NCBI RefSeq assembly: GCF_029968035.1
Contig: NZ_JASCIQ010000010.1
Span: 124,001-188,000, forward strand
Length of the DNA stretch: 64,000 nt
Direction: 5' to 3'
Source: Streptomyces cavernicola
Lineage (GTDB): Bacteria > Actinomycetota > Actinomycetes > Streptomycetales > Streptomycetaceae
This document shows, piece by piece, positions 36,047 through 45,238 of this stretch (positions are counted from its first letter, which is position 1; each line of letters starts with the position of its first letter). The notes under the pieces are model-generated. The model did no database searches. It was not told where the DNA came from and saw nothing but the letters and a program-made list of their open reading frames with translations. Made by a program: the position numbers and the translations under genes.

Positions 36047-37246
36047 GTGTCAGCCAAGAGCAGGAGCATCGGCCGGGCCGTCTGCGCCGCGGCGGTGGTG
36101 GCGGGACTGGTGACCGGGCCGCAGGCCGCGGCCGCCCCCAGGCCCGCCCCCGGGCCCGCCGCCGGCCCCGAGGAGGGTTCCGTGGCGGGGCTTCTCACGG
36201 ATCTCCAGGAGCTGTACCGCAAGACCGAGCAGGCCACCGAGACGTACAACGCCACCGCGGAGAAGCTGAAGAAGCAGCGCTCCGAGACGAAGAAGCTGGG
36301 CGCCGAACTGGCGAAGGCCCGTACCGCCCTGCACGACAGCCGCGCGGCCGCCGGACGCCTCGCCCGCCAGCAGTACCAGAGCGACAGCGAGCTCTCCCCG
36401 TATCTGAAGCTGCTCCTCGCCCGCGATCCGCGGCGCGCGCTCGACCAGGGGCACGTCGTGCGACGCATGGCGGCCCAGCGGGTCGGGACGGTCGGGCGGC
36501 TCGTCGACCGGGAGAAGAAGGCCGACGGCCTGGCGCGGCGCTCCCGCAAGGCTCTGGCCGCCCAAGTCGCCCTGGCGGCACGGCAGAAGGAGCAGCGGGA
36601 CGAGGTGACCGAGCGCCTCAAGGACGTCGAGGAGATGCTCTCCGACCTCAGCCCGGACGAGTTGGCCGCGCTGCGGCGGCTTGAGGAGAAGGGCACGGCG
36701 GACGCCCAGCGGGACCTTCTGGGCTCCGGTGCGCTCGGCGGGGCGGCCGGTTCGCCGGGGGCGTCCGCGCAGACCCGCGCGCCCTCGAAGGCGGGGGACG
36801 CGGCGCTTCGGTACGCGGTGAAGCAGATCGGCAAGCCGTATGTGTGGGGTGCGGAGGGGCCGGGGTCCTTCGACTGCTCGGGGCTCACGTCGCGGGCCTG
36901 GCAGCGGGCGGGGGTGGAGATTCCGCGGACCTCGCAGGAGCAGTGGGCTCGCCTTGAGCGGGTTCCGTTGCACCGGCTGCGGCCCGGGGACCTGGTTGTG
37001 TACTTCCCCGAGGCCACGCATGTCGCCCTCTATCTGGGGGACGGGAAGGTGGTGCAGGCGCCGCGGCCCGGGTCGCGGGTCAAGGTCTCGCCGATCGCGG
37101 CGAATCCGCTGCTGGGGGCGGTGCGGCCGGATCCGGAAGGGCGCGCCCTGTCCGACCCCGACTACCGGCCGCCGGAGTTGCCTCCGGGCGCGATGTCGGG
37201 GTCCGACCTGGGGTACGGGGCGGGGGTGGCGCCGGAGGAGGGGTGA
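36047..37246 (+). CDS. Secreted NlpC/P60 peptidoglycan endopeptidase with coiled coil
   Basis: 399 residues. Signal peptide about 1-29 (AVVAGLVTGPQAAAA). A long coiled coil (about 45-215, KKQRSETKKLGAELAKARTAL) resembles RipA-type regulators. The C-terminal NlpC/P60 domain (about 250-350) has catalytic Cys in GSFDCSGLTSRAW and His in EATHVALYLGDG; the third polar position is Gln in VVQAPRPG. It cuts D-Glu-diamino acid bonds in stem peptides. GTG start with GGAGG just upstream. The C-terminal 45 residues are a Pro/Gly-rich tail. Confidence 0.93.
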   Translation: MSAKSRSIGRAVCAAAVVAGLVTGPQAAAAPRPAPGPAAGPEEGSVAGLLTDLQELYRKTEQATETYNATAEKLKKQRSETKKLGAELAKARTALHDSRAAAGRLARQQYQSDSELSPYLKLLLARDPRRALDQGHVVRRMAAQRVGTVGRLVDREKKADGLARRSRKALAAQVALAARQKEQRDEVTERLKDVEEMLSDLSPDELAALRRLEEKGTADAQRDLLGSGALGGAAGSPGASAQTRAPSKAGDAALRYAVKQIGKPYVWGAEGPGSFDCSGLTSRAWQRAGVEIPRTSQEQWARLERVPLHRLRPGDLVVYFPEATHVALYLGDGKVVQAPRPGSRVKVSPIAANPLLGAVRPDPEGRALSDPDYRPPELPPGAMSGSDLGYGAGVAPEEG

Positions 37247-37263
37247 GGCTGGGGCCTTCTTCT

Positions 37264-37842
37264 TTTCCTTTCCCCACCCCGCCCCTTCCCGAAAGACTGC
37301 CGTCGGCCCCTGGGGGCCAGCCCCCAGACCCCCGCTCCCCGGGGCCCCGGACCCCGCTCCTCAATCGCCGGAGGGGCTGAATTTGGGGAGTGCGGGGTGG
37401 GGGCTGAATCTCGCGGACTGGCGCTGCGACAAGTGCCCCACCAGGGGCGCGGGGAACTGCGCTGGCGACCACGACGCCGCGGCAGCCGAAAAACAACCGG
37501 GCGGGGCGGGGGGGCAAAGCCCCGAACCAGGGGCGCGGGGAACTGCGCGACCAACCACCACGACGCAGCAGCCGAAAAACAACCGGGCGGGGCGGGGGGG
37601 GGCAAAGCCCCGAACCAGGGGCGCGGGGAACTGCGCGACCAGCCACGACGGCGCGGCAGCCGAAAACAGCCGGGATCCGGGGCGCAGCCCCGAAAGCGGG
37701 GTCCTGGGGCGGCAGCCCCGGGAATGGAGTCCAGGGGCAGCAGCCCCGGGAGTGGAGTCCAGGGGTGGTGTCCCCGGGAGTTGGCCCGGGGGACGCTGGT
37801 GGCCGGCCGTCAGGACTTGAGGGAAGGGGCGGGGAGGGGGGG
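37264..37842 (+). repeat. Large composite of dispersed repeat modules, unit 4
   Basis: Fills nearly all of the 602-bp gap between the NlpC/P60 gene and the flavoprotein. It starts with the C-rich box, then TGGGGGCCAGCCCCCA hairpin, then the 'gccggaggggctga' box, three tandem copies of the long 'ggggcgcggggaactgcgcg' module, then three copies of a 'tggagtccagggg' motif with GGCAGCCCC-type hairpins (37701-37775), and closes with GGGAAGGGGCGGGGAGGGG 7 bp from the flavoprotein stop. No gene. Confidence 0.85.
37441..37690 (+). repeat. 86-88-bp tandem repeat x3
   Basis: Copies begin CCAGGGGCGCGGGGAACTGC at 37441, 37527 and 37615. Each continues with a 'cgaccagccacgacg' segment, 'cagccgaaaa' and a GGGGC...GCCCC hairpin. 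They differ by a few substitutions and one or two G insertions, so they are diverged duplications of one dispersed module. Confidence 0.9.
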
Positions 37843-37848
37843 AAGACC

Positions 37849-39099
37849 TCAGCGGAGGGACGACAAGTAGCGTTCCGTGTGGGCCGGTTCGTAGAAGTAG
37901 TCCTCGAAATCCGACGGGTCGTCGAAGCCGTTGGCGAAACGGTGCGCGATCTCGGGCTGCTCCGCGGCAGCGGTGATCAGCGCGAGGACATGCGCAGGCG
38001 GCGGCGCGAGCATCGCATTGGTCCAGCGCGTCGTGGGCCGCCCCACCGACTCCCAGAACCGGTCGAACGCCGACCGCATCCACTCCGCGTCGAACGGCTT
38101 GTCCCCGTGCTCCAGGATCGACCCGAGGTACGAAGCCGCGCACTTGGCGGCCGAGTTGGCGCCCTGCCCGGTGACGGGGTCGTTGGCGACGAGCGTGTCG
38201 CCCACGCCCAGAACGAGCCCGCCGGACGGCAGCGTCGCGACGGGATGGCGCACGGTCGGCGTGTAGCGCCCCGCCAACGTGCCGCCCGCGTCGGTGAGTT
38301 CGACGGCACGGGCCCGCCCGTACTCCCAGGGCGTGTAGCGCTCCATCAGGGAGAGGGTGAGGGCGAGGTGTTCGGCGGGGTCGGCGATGCCGCGGAACGC
38401 GTCGACGGGGCCGCCCGGCACGCCCTCCCAGAACAGGATGTCGGCGCGGCCCGAGGTCGTCAGGGCCGGCATGACGACCAACTCGCCCACGCCGGGCACC
38501 AGGTTGAGCCGGACCTGCCCGGTGTCGGGCCCGTCGGGGCGCGGCCCGAGCCCGTGTACGTAGGAGACGGCGAGGGAGCGCTGCGGCCGGTTGTAGGGGG
38601 AGCGGGCCGGGTCCCGGTCGAAGAGGTGGACGAGCTCGCCCTTGCCGGCGGCGACCAGGACCAGGTCGTACAGACGTGAGAAGTAGTCGAGGTCGGAGAC
38701 GGCCGCGCTGTGGATCACCAGCTGGCCGCCGCGCTGCGCGAACGTGTCGAGCCAGCCGGCCGTCTTGACGCGCTGGTCGACGGACTGGGCGATGCCGTCG
38801 AGGGGGCCGAGCCAGTCCACGGCGCGGTGCGCGGGGCCCGGGTCGTGGCTGCCGGGGGCGGCGACGGTGACGCCGAGCCCCTCGATGTCGGGGGCCTGGG
38901 ACTCCCAGAAGTTCAGCTTGAGGTCCCGCTCGTGCTGCAGCGCGGTGTGGAAGAGGACCTGCGTGGACATGACCCGGCCGGCCCGGATCTCGTCGGCGGT
39001 GCGCTGCGACATGAGGGTGACCTCGTACCCCTGCGCCTGGAGTCCCAGGGCGAGTTGGAGACCGGACTGGCCGGCTCCGGCGATGAGTATCTTCCGCAT
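37849..39099 (-). CDS. Styrene/indole monooxygenase-like FAD protein at the end of a conservon
   Basis: 416 residues, StyA/IndA-type flavin monooxygenase. N-terminal FAD dinucleotide motif ILIAGAGQSGLQLALGL, mid-protein YDLVLVAAGKGEL and late GVGDTLVANDPVTGQGAN match the family. Such enzymes need an external flavin reductase, which is not in this window. It lies 27 bp after cvnD on the same strand. Conservons often end with an oxidase (P450 or this type), so its activity may be linked to Cvn signalling. Substrate unknown. Confidence 0.9.
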   Translation of the reverse strand: MRKILIAGAGQSGLQLALGLQAQGYEVTLMSQRTADEIRAGRVMSTQVLFHTALQHERDLKLNFWESQAPDIEGLGVTVAAPGSHDPGPAHRAVDWLGPLDGIAQSVDQRVKTAGWLDTFAQRGGQLVIHSAAVSDLDYFSRLYDLVLVAAGKGELVHLFDRDPARSPYNRPQRSLAVSYVHGLGPRPDGPDTGQVRLNLVPGVGELVVMPALTTSGRADILFWEGVPGGPVDAFRGIADPAEHLALTLSLMERYTPWEYGRARAVELTDAGGTLAGRYTPTVRHPVATLPSGGLVLGVGDTLVANDPVTGQGANSAAKCAASYLGSILEHGDKPFDAEWMRSAFDRFWESVGRPTTRWTNAMLAPPPAHVLALITAAAEQPEIAHRFANGFDDPSDFEDYFYEPAHTERYLSSLR

Positions 39100-39126
39100 G
39101 CGGTGGTCTCGCTCCTACTCCTACGG

Positions 39127-39876
39127 TTACTGCGGTACGGACTGCTCCGGCGCGGTCTCGCAGGCGTGCCCCACGAGGGCGAGGAGGGTCTCCACGACGC
39201 TGATCCGGCGGCGTGCGTCCATGACGAGGACCGGCACGTGGGCGGGCACGTCGAGCGCCTCGCGCACCTCGTCGGCCGCGTACAGGTCGGAGCCGTCGAA
39301 ATGGTTGACGGCCACCACGTACGGCAGTCCGCTGCCCTCCACGTAGTCCAGGGCCGGGAAGCAGTCGTCGAGGCGGCGGGTGTCGGCGAGCACGACGACG
39401 CCGACCGCGCCACGCATCAGGTCGTCCCACATGAACCAGAACCGGGCCTGGCCCGGCGTGCCGAACAGGTAGAGGACGAGGTCGTCGTCGAGCGTGATCC
39501 GGCCGAAGTCCATGGCGACCGTGGTCGTGGCCTTGTGCGGGACCGGGGCCAGGTCGTCCTCCCCGGAGGCGGCACCGGCCTCGGTCATCAGGGTCTCGGT
39601 GCGCAGCGGAGTGATCTCGGAGACGGCTCCGACGAGGGTCGTCTTGCCCGCGCCGAAGCCGCCCGCGACCACGATCTTGGTGGCGATGGGGGCCCGGCTG
39701 AGGTCGGACTGCCAGGGCTGCGCGCCCTCCTCGTCCAGGAGCGGGTCGGTCCGCCCTTCGGCGGTGGCCGTCGTGAGCGTGCCCGTCGTGAGCGTGCCCG
39801 TCGTGTGCGCGCCCGTCGTGTGCGCGCCCGTCGTCGGCGTGTTCGTCGTGAGCGTGTCAGAGGCGGCGGAGTCCAC
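39127..39876 (-). CDS. cvnD: Conservon GTPase CvnD
   Basis: 249 residues. Walker A VAGGFGAGKTTLVGAV, switch-type YLFGTPGQARFWFMW and the base-recognition NHFDGSD mark the small Ras/MglA-like GTPase of conservons. The N-terminus (residues 7-40) is unusual: a run of TTxxx pentapeptides (TTNTP, TTGAH twice, TTGTL twice, TTATA) encoded by a 15-bp tandem repeat (about 39771-39850). The GTG start lies within cvnC, a 20-bp overlap. Expected partner: the CvnB-CvnC-CvnA membrane complex. Confidence 0.94.
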   Translation of the reverse strand: MDSAASDTLTTNTPTTGAHTTGAHTTGTLTTGTLTTATAEGRTDPLLDEEGAQPWQSDLSRAPIATKIVVAGGFGAGKTTLVGAVSEITPLRTETLMTEAGAASGEDDLAPVPHKATTTVAMDFGRITLDDDLVLYLFGTPGQARFWFMWDDLMRGAVGVVVLADTRRLDDCFPALDYVEGSGLPYVVAVNHFDGSDLYAADEVREALDVPAHVPVLVMDARRRISVVETLLALVGHACETAPEQSVPQ

Positions 39877-40264
39877 CCAGCACCCTTTCCAGCAGCGCGC
39901 GGTCGGGCTGTCCGGGGCCGTGCCCGGTGCCGTACACCCGGATGCGTCCTTGGTCGGCGAGGTCGCTCAGCAGGACGCGGACCACGCCGAGCGGCATCTT
40001 CAGGAGCGCGGCGATCTCGGCGACGGTGCGCATCCTGCGGCACACCTCGACGATCGCCCGCATCTCCGGCACGCCCCGGCCGCGTGGCGCGAGGGCCCGC
40101 CGCTCCTCCGCCCCCGGCGCCTGGATCGCGGCGACGAAGGTCTCGACGAGCAGCACGTGCGCGAAGCGCGTACGGCCGCCGGTGAGCGAGTACGGGCGGA
40201 CCCGCGCGGGCCTGCGTCCCCGGCCGCGCACCGGCAGTTGCGCGGCGGCGCCCGGGGCGGTCAC
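39857..40264 (-). CDS. cvnC: Conservon DUF742 protein CvnC
   Basis: 135 residues. DUF742 pattern RVRPYSLTGGRTRF, then a winged-helix-like stretch MRTVAEIAALLKMPLGVVRVLLSDLADQGRIRV. It overlaps cvnB by four bases and cvnD by 20. A member of the CvnA-D signalling complex; its role may be linking the roadblock protein to the GTPase, which is inference from the family. Confidence 0.93.
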   Translation of the reverse strand: MTAPGAAAQLPVRGRGRRPARVRPYSLTGGRTRFAHVLLVETFVAAIQAPGAEERRALAPRGRGVPEMRAIVEVCRRMRTVAEIAALLKMPLGVVRVLLSDLADQGRIRVYGTGHGPGQPDRALLERVLGGLRRL

Positions 40265-40752
40265 CGTCCGCTCTCCATCGACTGCCGCAGCTCGCTGCGG
40301 AGTTCGGGGGTGAGGACGTGTCCGGCGCGGCCCACGAAGAGCGCCATGTGGTACGCGACCACGCTGACGTCGCAGTCAGGTGCGGCGTGCACGCCGAGCA
40401 GCGAGCCGTCGCTGATCGCCATCACGAAGAGGCTGCCCTCGTCCATGGCGATCACGGTCTGCTTAATGCCGCCGCCGTCCATCAGCTTGGCCGCCCCGAT
40501 GGTGAGGCTGCCGATGCCGGAGACGATCGTGGCGAGGTCGGCGCTCGACCCCTTCGGCCCGGCGGCGGTGCGCGGCTGCTGCGCCGCGCCGTTCACCGCC
40601 GGGTCGGAGGAGAGCAGCAGCAGTCCGTCGGAGGAGACCACGGCCACCGAGAGCAGCCCTGGCACCTCCCGGACCAGGTTGTCGAGCAGCCAGTGCAGGT
40701 TCTGGGCTTCGCTGCTGAGACGGTACGCACGGGACGTACTGGGTGCGGTCAA
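40261..40752 (-). CDS. cvnB: Conservon roadblock/LC7 protein CvnB
   Basis: 163 residues with the roadblock/LC7 fold: LHWLLDNLVREVPGLLSVAVVSSDGLLLLSSD, quoted by its halves VPGLLSVAVVSSDGLLLL and LVREVPG, then GIKQTVIAMDEGSLFVM. This fold acts as a GTPase regulator (MglB-like). The start is a TTG overlapping the cvnA stop as TTGA, with GAGGAGG upstream, so translation is coupled. Confidence 0.94.
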   Translation of the reverse strand: MTAPSTSRAYRLSSEAQNLHWLLDNLVREVPGLLSVAVVSSDGLLLLSSDPAVNGAAQQPRTAAGPKGSSADLATIVSGIGSLTIGAAKLMDGGGIKQTVIAMDEGSLFVMAISDGSLLGVHAAPDCDVSVVAYHMALFVGRAGHVLTPELRSELRQSMESGR

Positions 40753-43700
40753 CTGCGGGCCTCCTCGGCTGGGTCCCCCTGGTCGGTCCGGGTCGCCCGG
40801 TCGGGCACCTCCCCGGTGGCCATGTCGTCGCCGGCGGCGAACTCGCCGGTCCGCTCGGCGAGTTCGGCCTGTACGTCACGGCGGCCGGAGTTGGCTCCCC
40901 GGTGGAAGTTGCCGAGCCTGCGGCGCAGCTCCTCCGGGTCGACGGAGCTTCGGCGGGCCACGGGCTCGGGGGCGGGCCCGGTGGCCTTCGGGGTGCGCTT
41001 GGGCAGTCCCGTCTCGGTGGTGCGCTCCCGCTGCGGCAGGGCCTCGGGCATCTCGCGCCTGGCCTGCTGCGGGACGGTCTCTTCGGCCTGGGCTCCGGGT
41101 CCGGGCGCGGCTGCGACTTCGGCTTCGGGTGCGGCTTCGGCTTCGGCTTCGGGGCGGGGTGCGGCTTCGGCGGCTCCGACCTCGGCCGTGTCGGCGGCGC
41201 GCTCGTGGCGCTCGTCCGCCTCGGGCGCGAGCACGGACTCGCTCGCGGGGGCGGGCAGCGGCTCCAGGTCCGCCGCGCCCTCGACGGCAGCAGCGAGCGC
41301 CGCCGACTCGGGCTCCTCGCCCAGGAGTTCACGGTCGGCCTCGGCCTCCGGGGAGAGGAGGTCGTCGAGAGTGCGCAGGCTCTCCAGGGCCTGGGCCTTC
41401 GCCTCGCCCTGACCCTCGTCCTGACCTTCGTCCTGACCCTCGTCCTGACCTTCGTCCTCGCCCTCGGCGGTGGGCCTGGAGTGCTCGGGGGCGGGCTCGT
41501 CGTCGGGCTCGGTGTCCGCACCCGCACCCGTGTCCGCGTCCGCGTCCGCGGCCTGGGCCTCCTCGAAGGCGCGCTCGGCAGCGCGGATGAAGGGGTCCTC
41601 GACCGGGGCGGCTACGTCGGCCGCCTCTGCTACCGCGTCCGTCTCATCCGCCTCGTCCGTCGCATGGAGCTCATCCGCCTCATCCGGCTCATCGGGCGAA
41701 CGCCGGTCCAGGGCATTGGAGTTGGCCTCGGCCTCCGCGCCCGGCAGGCGCACCTGCGGCGCCTCGGCCATCGCGACGGAGTGCTGCGGGGTCGCCTCCG
41801 CCGGGGCGGCGGCGAGGATCGTCGTGGGCAGGACGACGAGCGCCGCGAGGCCGCCGTGCTTCTGCTCCCGCAGCTCGACCCGCAGTCCGTGCCGGGCGGC
41901 GAGCCGGGCCACGACGTACAGGCCGAGCCCTAGCCCCTCGGAGCCCGCGCCCTCGGCCTCCGCAGCCGTCGGCTCGTACGGCTGCTTCGGGTCGAAGTCC
42001 GTGAGGCGGGCGTTGAGTTCGCGCAGCCGCTCCTCGGGCAGGCCGATGCCCTCGTCGCGGACGGAGAGCATCACGTCGCCGCTCTCCAGGAGCCAGCCGG
42101 AGGTCTCGACGGCGGAGTCCGGCGGCGAGAACGTCGTGGCGTTCTCCAGGAGTTCGGCGACCAGGTGGCTGATGTCGTCCGCGGTGGAGCCGGCGAGGTG
42201 GGCGTGCGGCGGCAGCGATGCGATGCGGACCCGGTCGTACGCGTCGATCTCGCTGACGGCGGCGCGCACCACGTCGACAAGGGGGACCGGGCCCGGGTGG
42301 CTGTCGCGGTGCTCGGCGCCCGCGAGGACCAGGAGGTTCTCGCTGTGCCGGCGCATGACCGTGGCGAAGTGGTCGAGCTTGAAGAGGGTGCCGAGGCGGT
42401 CGGGGTCCTGTTCCCGCTCCTCCAGGTTCTCGATGACGCCCAGCTGGCGCTCGACGAGCGCGAGGTTGCGCAGGGCGAGCTGGACGACGGTGCCGCCGCC
42501 GTTCCGGCCGGAGCGCTCCGCCTCGGCGAGTGCCTCGTCGAGCTGTTCGCGCAGCTCCTCGCGCTCGTCGGCGAGCTTCTCGCGCTGGCCGACGAGGTGC
42601 TTGCGGTCGCCCTCGAGGAAGGTGAGGCGCTCCTGCAGGCGCTGGGTGTGCGCGTGCAGGGTGTTGACCGAGCGGACCACGGCGGCGAACTCGTCGTTGC
42701 GGCCGGTGAAGCGGATCGGCTCGTCCGTGGCCGGGGTCTCCGCGAGCCGGGCGGAGCCGAGGCGGAGGACGGCGAGCGGGCGGGTGAGGGTGCGGGCGAT
42801 CGCGGTGGCGATGCCGATGGCGAGGAGGAGCAGTACGCCGACGAGGGCGATGCGCACTTCGAGGGCGGTGACGTCGTCGTCGCGGAGCTTCGACAGGCTC
42901 TCGACGCGGTCGGCGCTCAGGGTGTTCTCGACGCTGCGCAGCTGCTCGACGCGGGCGGAGAGCGCGGCCGCCACCCGCTTCTGGTCGTAGCGGAGTTCGG
43001 CGGCGGAGAGCGTGGGCTGGTCGGTGAGCCGGGCCAGGTAGCGGTCGGCGGTGGCGACCTCGGGCCCGGTGACCGTGGAGCCGAGCTTGGCCAGGTCGGT
43101 GTCCGGGGCGGACCGCTCGAAGTCGGCGAGCGCCGCCAGTTCGCTGACCCGGGCCTGCTGGGCGGCGGCCGCGAGGGCGTTGCGGTTGCGGGAGTTGGCG
43201 CTGGCGCCGGCCTGCGGGCGGCCGGTGGCCGGGTCGACTCCGCCGGCCGCGTCGCGGGGCGTGGCGAGGGCGGCGAGCAGCAGGCCTCGGGTGGCGCCGG
43301 CCTGCTGGACGGCGCGGTCGAGCTCGGCGAGCGCGCGGGCGCCGGAGCCGGCGCGCGGCGGCATTTTCTCGGCCAGGTGCTCGACGAGGGCGTGGAGTTC
43401 GCCGATCGCCTTGTTGTACTCGTCGTGGACCGCGTGCGCTTCGAGGGCGGTGCCCTTGCCGTCGGCGGCGGCGCGGCGGACCTGTTCGAGGTCGTCGAGG
43501 TCGTGGCGGAGCCCGGCCGGGGCCTCGGCGCGCACTTCGTTGATGCGGCGGTCGACGCTGCCGCGGCTCTCGGCGAGCGCCGCGGCCGAAGCGCCCGCGG
43601 GGCGGCCCGCGGCGATCTCCGCGGTGACCTCGTCGCGTTCGTCGGCGAGGGCGTGCGCCAGGGTGACCGCACTCTTGGTGAGTTCGGCGAGCGTGACGAG

Positions 43701-43994
43701 TTCCTGGGACTCGGCGAGCTGCGCGGAGGACTCGGTGATGCCGGGGGCGCCCGCGCCCGCGACGGTGGCGGCGACCACGGCGACGGCCGCGACCAGGCGG
43801 TTGCGCACCCGCTTGCGGCGGCCCGCGGGGGCGGTGTCGGGCGCCGGCCGTTCCGTGGCGGTGCCCTGCCCCGTGGCGGCGGGCTCAGGAGTGTCGGCGC
43901 GCCCCTCGGAGGTCGCGCCCTCGGCGTCCACGGGCCGCTCCGCGGCCTTGTCGCCCTTGCCCCGAGGCCGCTTCATCTGCACCGGTGCTCGCAT
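40749..43994 (-). CDS. cvnA: Conservon sensor histidine-kinase-like protein CvnA
   Basis: 1081 residues, long for the family. N-terminal basic region, TM1 (about 67-88), an extracytoplasmic NIT (nitrate/nitrite-type sensing) domain to about 385, TM2 (LVGVLLLLAIGIATAIA), HAMP, coiled coil, then a HATPase domain with LLENATTFSPPDSAV, VRDEGIGLPEE and EGLGLGLYVVARL. The dimerisation region carries a His in VMRRHSENLL. From about 735 on the protein is acidic low complexity, with EGQD repeats (a 12-bp DNA repeat at 41405-41458), ending in a short conserved-looking basic segment. First gene of cvnABCD. Confidence 0.94.
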   Translation of the reverse strand: MRAPVQMKRPRGKGDKAAERPVDAEGATSEGRADTPEPAATGQGTATERPAPDTAPAGRRKRVRNRLVAAVAVVAATVAGAGAPGITESSAQLAESQELVTLAELTKSAVTLAHALADERDEVTAEIAAGRPAGASAAALAESRGSVDRRINEVRAEAPAGLRHDLDDLEQVRRAAADGKGTALEAHAVHDEYNKAIGELHALVEHLAEKMPPRAGSGARALAELDRAVQQAGATRGLLLAALATPRDAAGGVDPATGRPQAGASANSRNRNALAAAAQQARVSELAALADFERSAPDTDLAKLGSTVTGPEVATADRYLARLTDQPTLSAAELRYDQKRVAAALSARVEQLRSVENTLSADRVESLSKLRDDDVTALEVRIALVGVLLLLAIGIATAIARTLTRPLAVLRLGSARLAETPATDEPIRFTGRNDEFAAVVRSVNTLHAHTQRLQERLTFLEGDRKHLVGQREKLADEREELREQLDEALAEAERSGRNGGGTVVQLALRNLALVERQLGVIENLEEREQDPDRLGTLFKLDHFATVMRRHSENLLVLAGAEHRDSHPGPVPLVDVVRAAVSEIDAYDRVRIASLPPHAHLAGSTADDISHLVAELLENATTFSPPDSAVETSGWLLESGDVMLSVRDEGIGLPEERLRELNARLTDFDPKQPYEPTAAEAEGAGSEGLGLGLYVVARLAARHGLRVELREQKHGGLAALVVLPTTILAAAPAEATPQHSVAMAEAPQVRLPGAEAEANSNALDRRSPDEPDEADELHATDEADETDAVAEAADVAAPVEDPFIRAAERAFEEAQAADADADTGAGADTEPDDEPAPEHSRPTAEGEDEGQDEGQDEGQDEGQGEAKAQALESLRTLDDLLSPEAEADRELLGEEPESAALAAAVEGAADLEPLPAPASESVLAPEADERHERAADTAEVGAAEAAPRPEAEAEAAPEAEVAAAPGPGAQAEETVPQQARREMPEALPQRERTTETGLPKRTPKATGPAPEPVARRSSVDPEELRRRLGNFHRGANSGRRDVQAELAERTGEFAAGDDMATGEVPDRATRTDQGDPAEEARS

Positions 43995-44332
43995 TCTTGA
44001 AGTTCTCGTTCCTCACCGGGAGCGCAGGTGACGACGAGTCAACACCAGGCCCCTCTGGTACGGCTCATGACCATTCCAGTGCGGTTGAGCAGTGGTCGCC
44101 CATCCTCCGCCGGGCCACCCGAAGGAGTGAACATCGACGGGAGTGCCCCGGCAAGTTCCTCGGGCACACGCATCTACCGCACGCGGAGCGCCGGTTGGAC
44201 GGGCCGGGCCCGCTTTGGCAAGATGCCCCGCCGCTCGCACGCCGGAGGCTATCAATCCGTCGGAAACCCGGCTTCCGGGCGGCCGGAGCGGCCCAAGTCC
44301 CGGCTCGTGAAGCTCTCGTGCAGACTGGCTGA
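43995..44332. other. Intergenic region between cvnA and the PP2C-like gene
   Basis: 338 bp between divergent genes. It should hold both promoters. Short ORFs here lack ribosome-binding sites and normal codon bias. I see no clear operator, repeat or RNA. Confidence 0.4.
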
Positions 44333-45178
44333 ATGCGCATCGAACTGGCCACGGAGCCCGGCGACCCGGGGCGCCCCAACGAGGACTACGCATCGGTCGC
44401 GCTCCCCGCCTCCGGCAAGGGCGGAACGCTGGTGCTGCTCGACGGGGTCACGCCGCCGGCCGGCGACTGCGGCTGTCTGCATTCCGTCCCCTGGTTCACG
44501 GCCCGGCTCGGCGGCGCGCTAGGCGAACTGTCCGGTTCGCGGCGAGATTTGGGCTTGCGTGAAGTCCTGGCCGCCGCCATCGCGCGTACCGCCGACGCCC
44601 ACGGTCAAACCTGTGACCTTTCTCACCCTCGTACGCCACAGGCGACCGTGGTCCTCGTGCGGTGGGACGAGGAGAAGGTCGAGCATCTGGTGCTCTCGGA
44701 CTCGGCGCTGCTCGTGGAGGAGGCCGACGGCGCGGTGCGCCCGGTCCTCGACGAGCGCCTCGGTGCGCTCCCGCCGCACATCGACCGGCTGCGCGCGGCG
44801 GTGCGCGCCCTGCCGGAGGGCTCGCCCGAACGGGCCGCGGCAGCACGGGAGTACGTCACCGGGGTGGAGGCCCTGCGCAATACGGAGGGCGGCTTCTTCA
44901 CGGCGGCGGCCGACCCGGACGTGGCGCGGCGCGCGGTGTGCGGGACGCGGCCGCGCGCCGAGGTGCGCAGCCTGGCGGCGCTGACGGACGGGGCGACGCG
45001 CTGGGTGGAGAAGTTCGGCGCGGGCTCCTGGGCGGAGTGCCTGGCGCTGCTGCGCAAGGCGGGCCCGCAGGAGCTGATCGACCGGGTCCGGGCGCTGGAA
45101 AACGCCGACCCGGCGGGGCGGTCGGCCCCGCGCGGCAAGGTGCACGACGACGCGGCCGTGGTCTTCGTGGAGCCGTAG
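44333..45178 (+). CDS. PP2C-like protein phosphatase domain protein
   Basis: 281 residues in the PPM/PP2C pattern: RPNEDYASVAL (motif with Asn-Glu-Asp), TLVLLDGVTPP (Asp-Gly), VLVRWDEEKVEHLVLSDSALLV, SLAALTDGATRW, and the final KVHDDAAVVFV with metal-binding Asp. Several acidic positions persist, so activity is plausible, but the DGxG motif is DGVT. It probably acts on Ser/Thr-phosphoproteins. Divergent from the conservon. Confidence 0.75.
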   Translation: MRIELATEPGDPGRPNEDYASVALPASGKGGTLVLLDGVTPPAGDCGCLHSVPWFTARLGGALGELSGSRRDLGLREVLAAAIARTADAHGQTCDLSHPRTPQATVVLVRWDEEKVEHLVLSDSALLVEEADGAVRPVLDERLGALPPHIDRLRAAVRALPEGSPERAAAAREYVTGVEALRNTEGGFFTAAADPDVARRAVCGTRPRAEVRSLAALTDGATRWVEKFGAGSWAECLALLRKAGPQELIDRVRALENADPAGRSAPRGKVHDDAAVVFVEP

Positions 45179-45238
45179 CCGTACGACTGCGGGCGGCTCG
45201 GCTCTGCGTGGAGCTGCAGCCGAACGGCCGCGGGCGGC

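Noticed and set aside
37441-37690. CRISPR-like array from three repeats.
   Set aside because: Units differ, have no unique spacers of constant length, and match dispersed intergenic repeats elsewhere in the window.
43985-44332. Short plus-strand ORF between cvnA and the PP2C-like gene.
   Set aside because: No ribosome-binding site, atypical composition, and it ends exactly at the next gene's promoter region.
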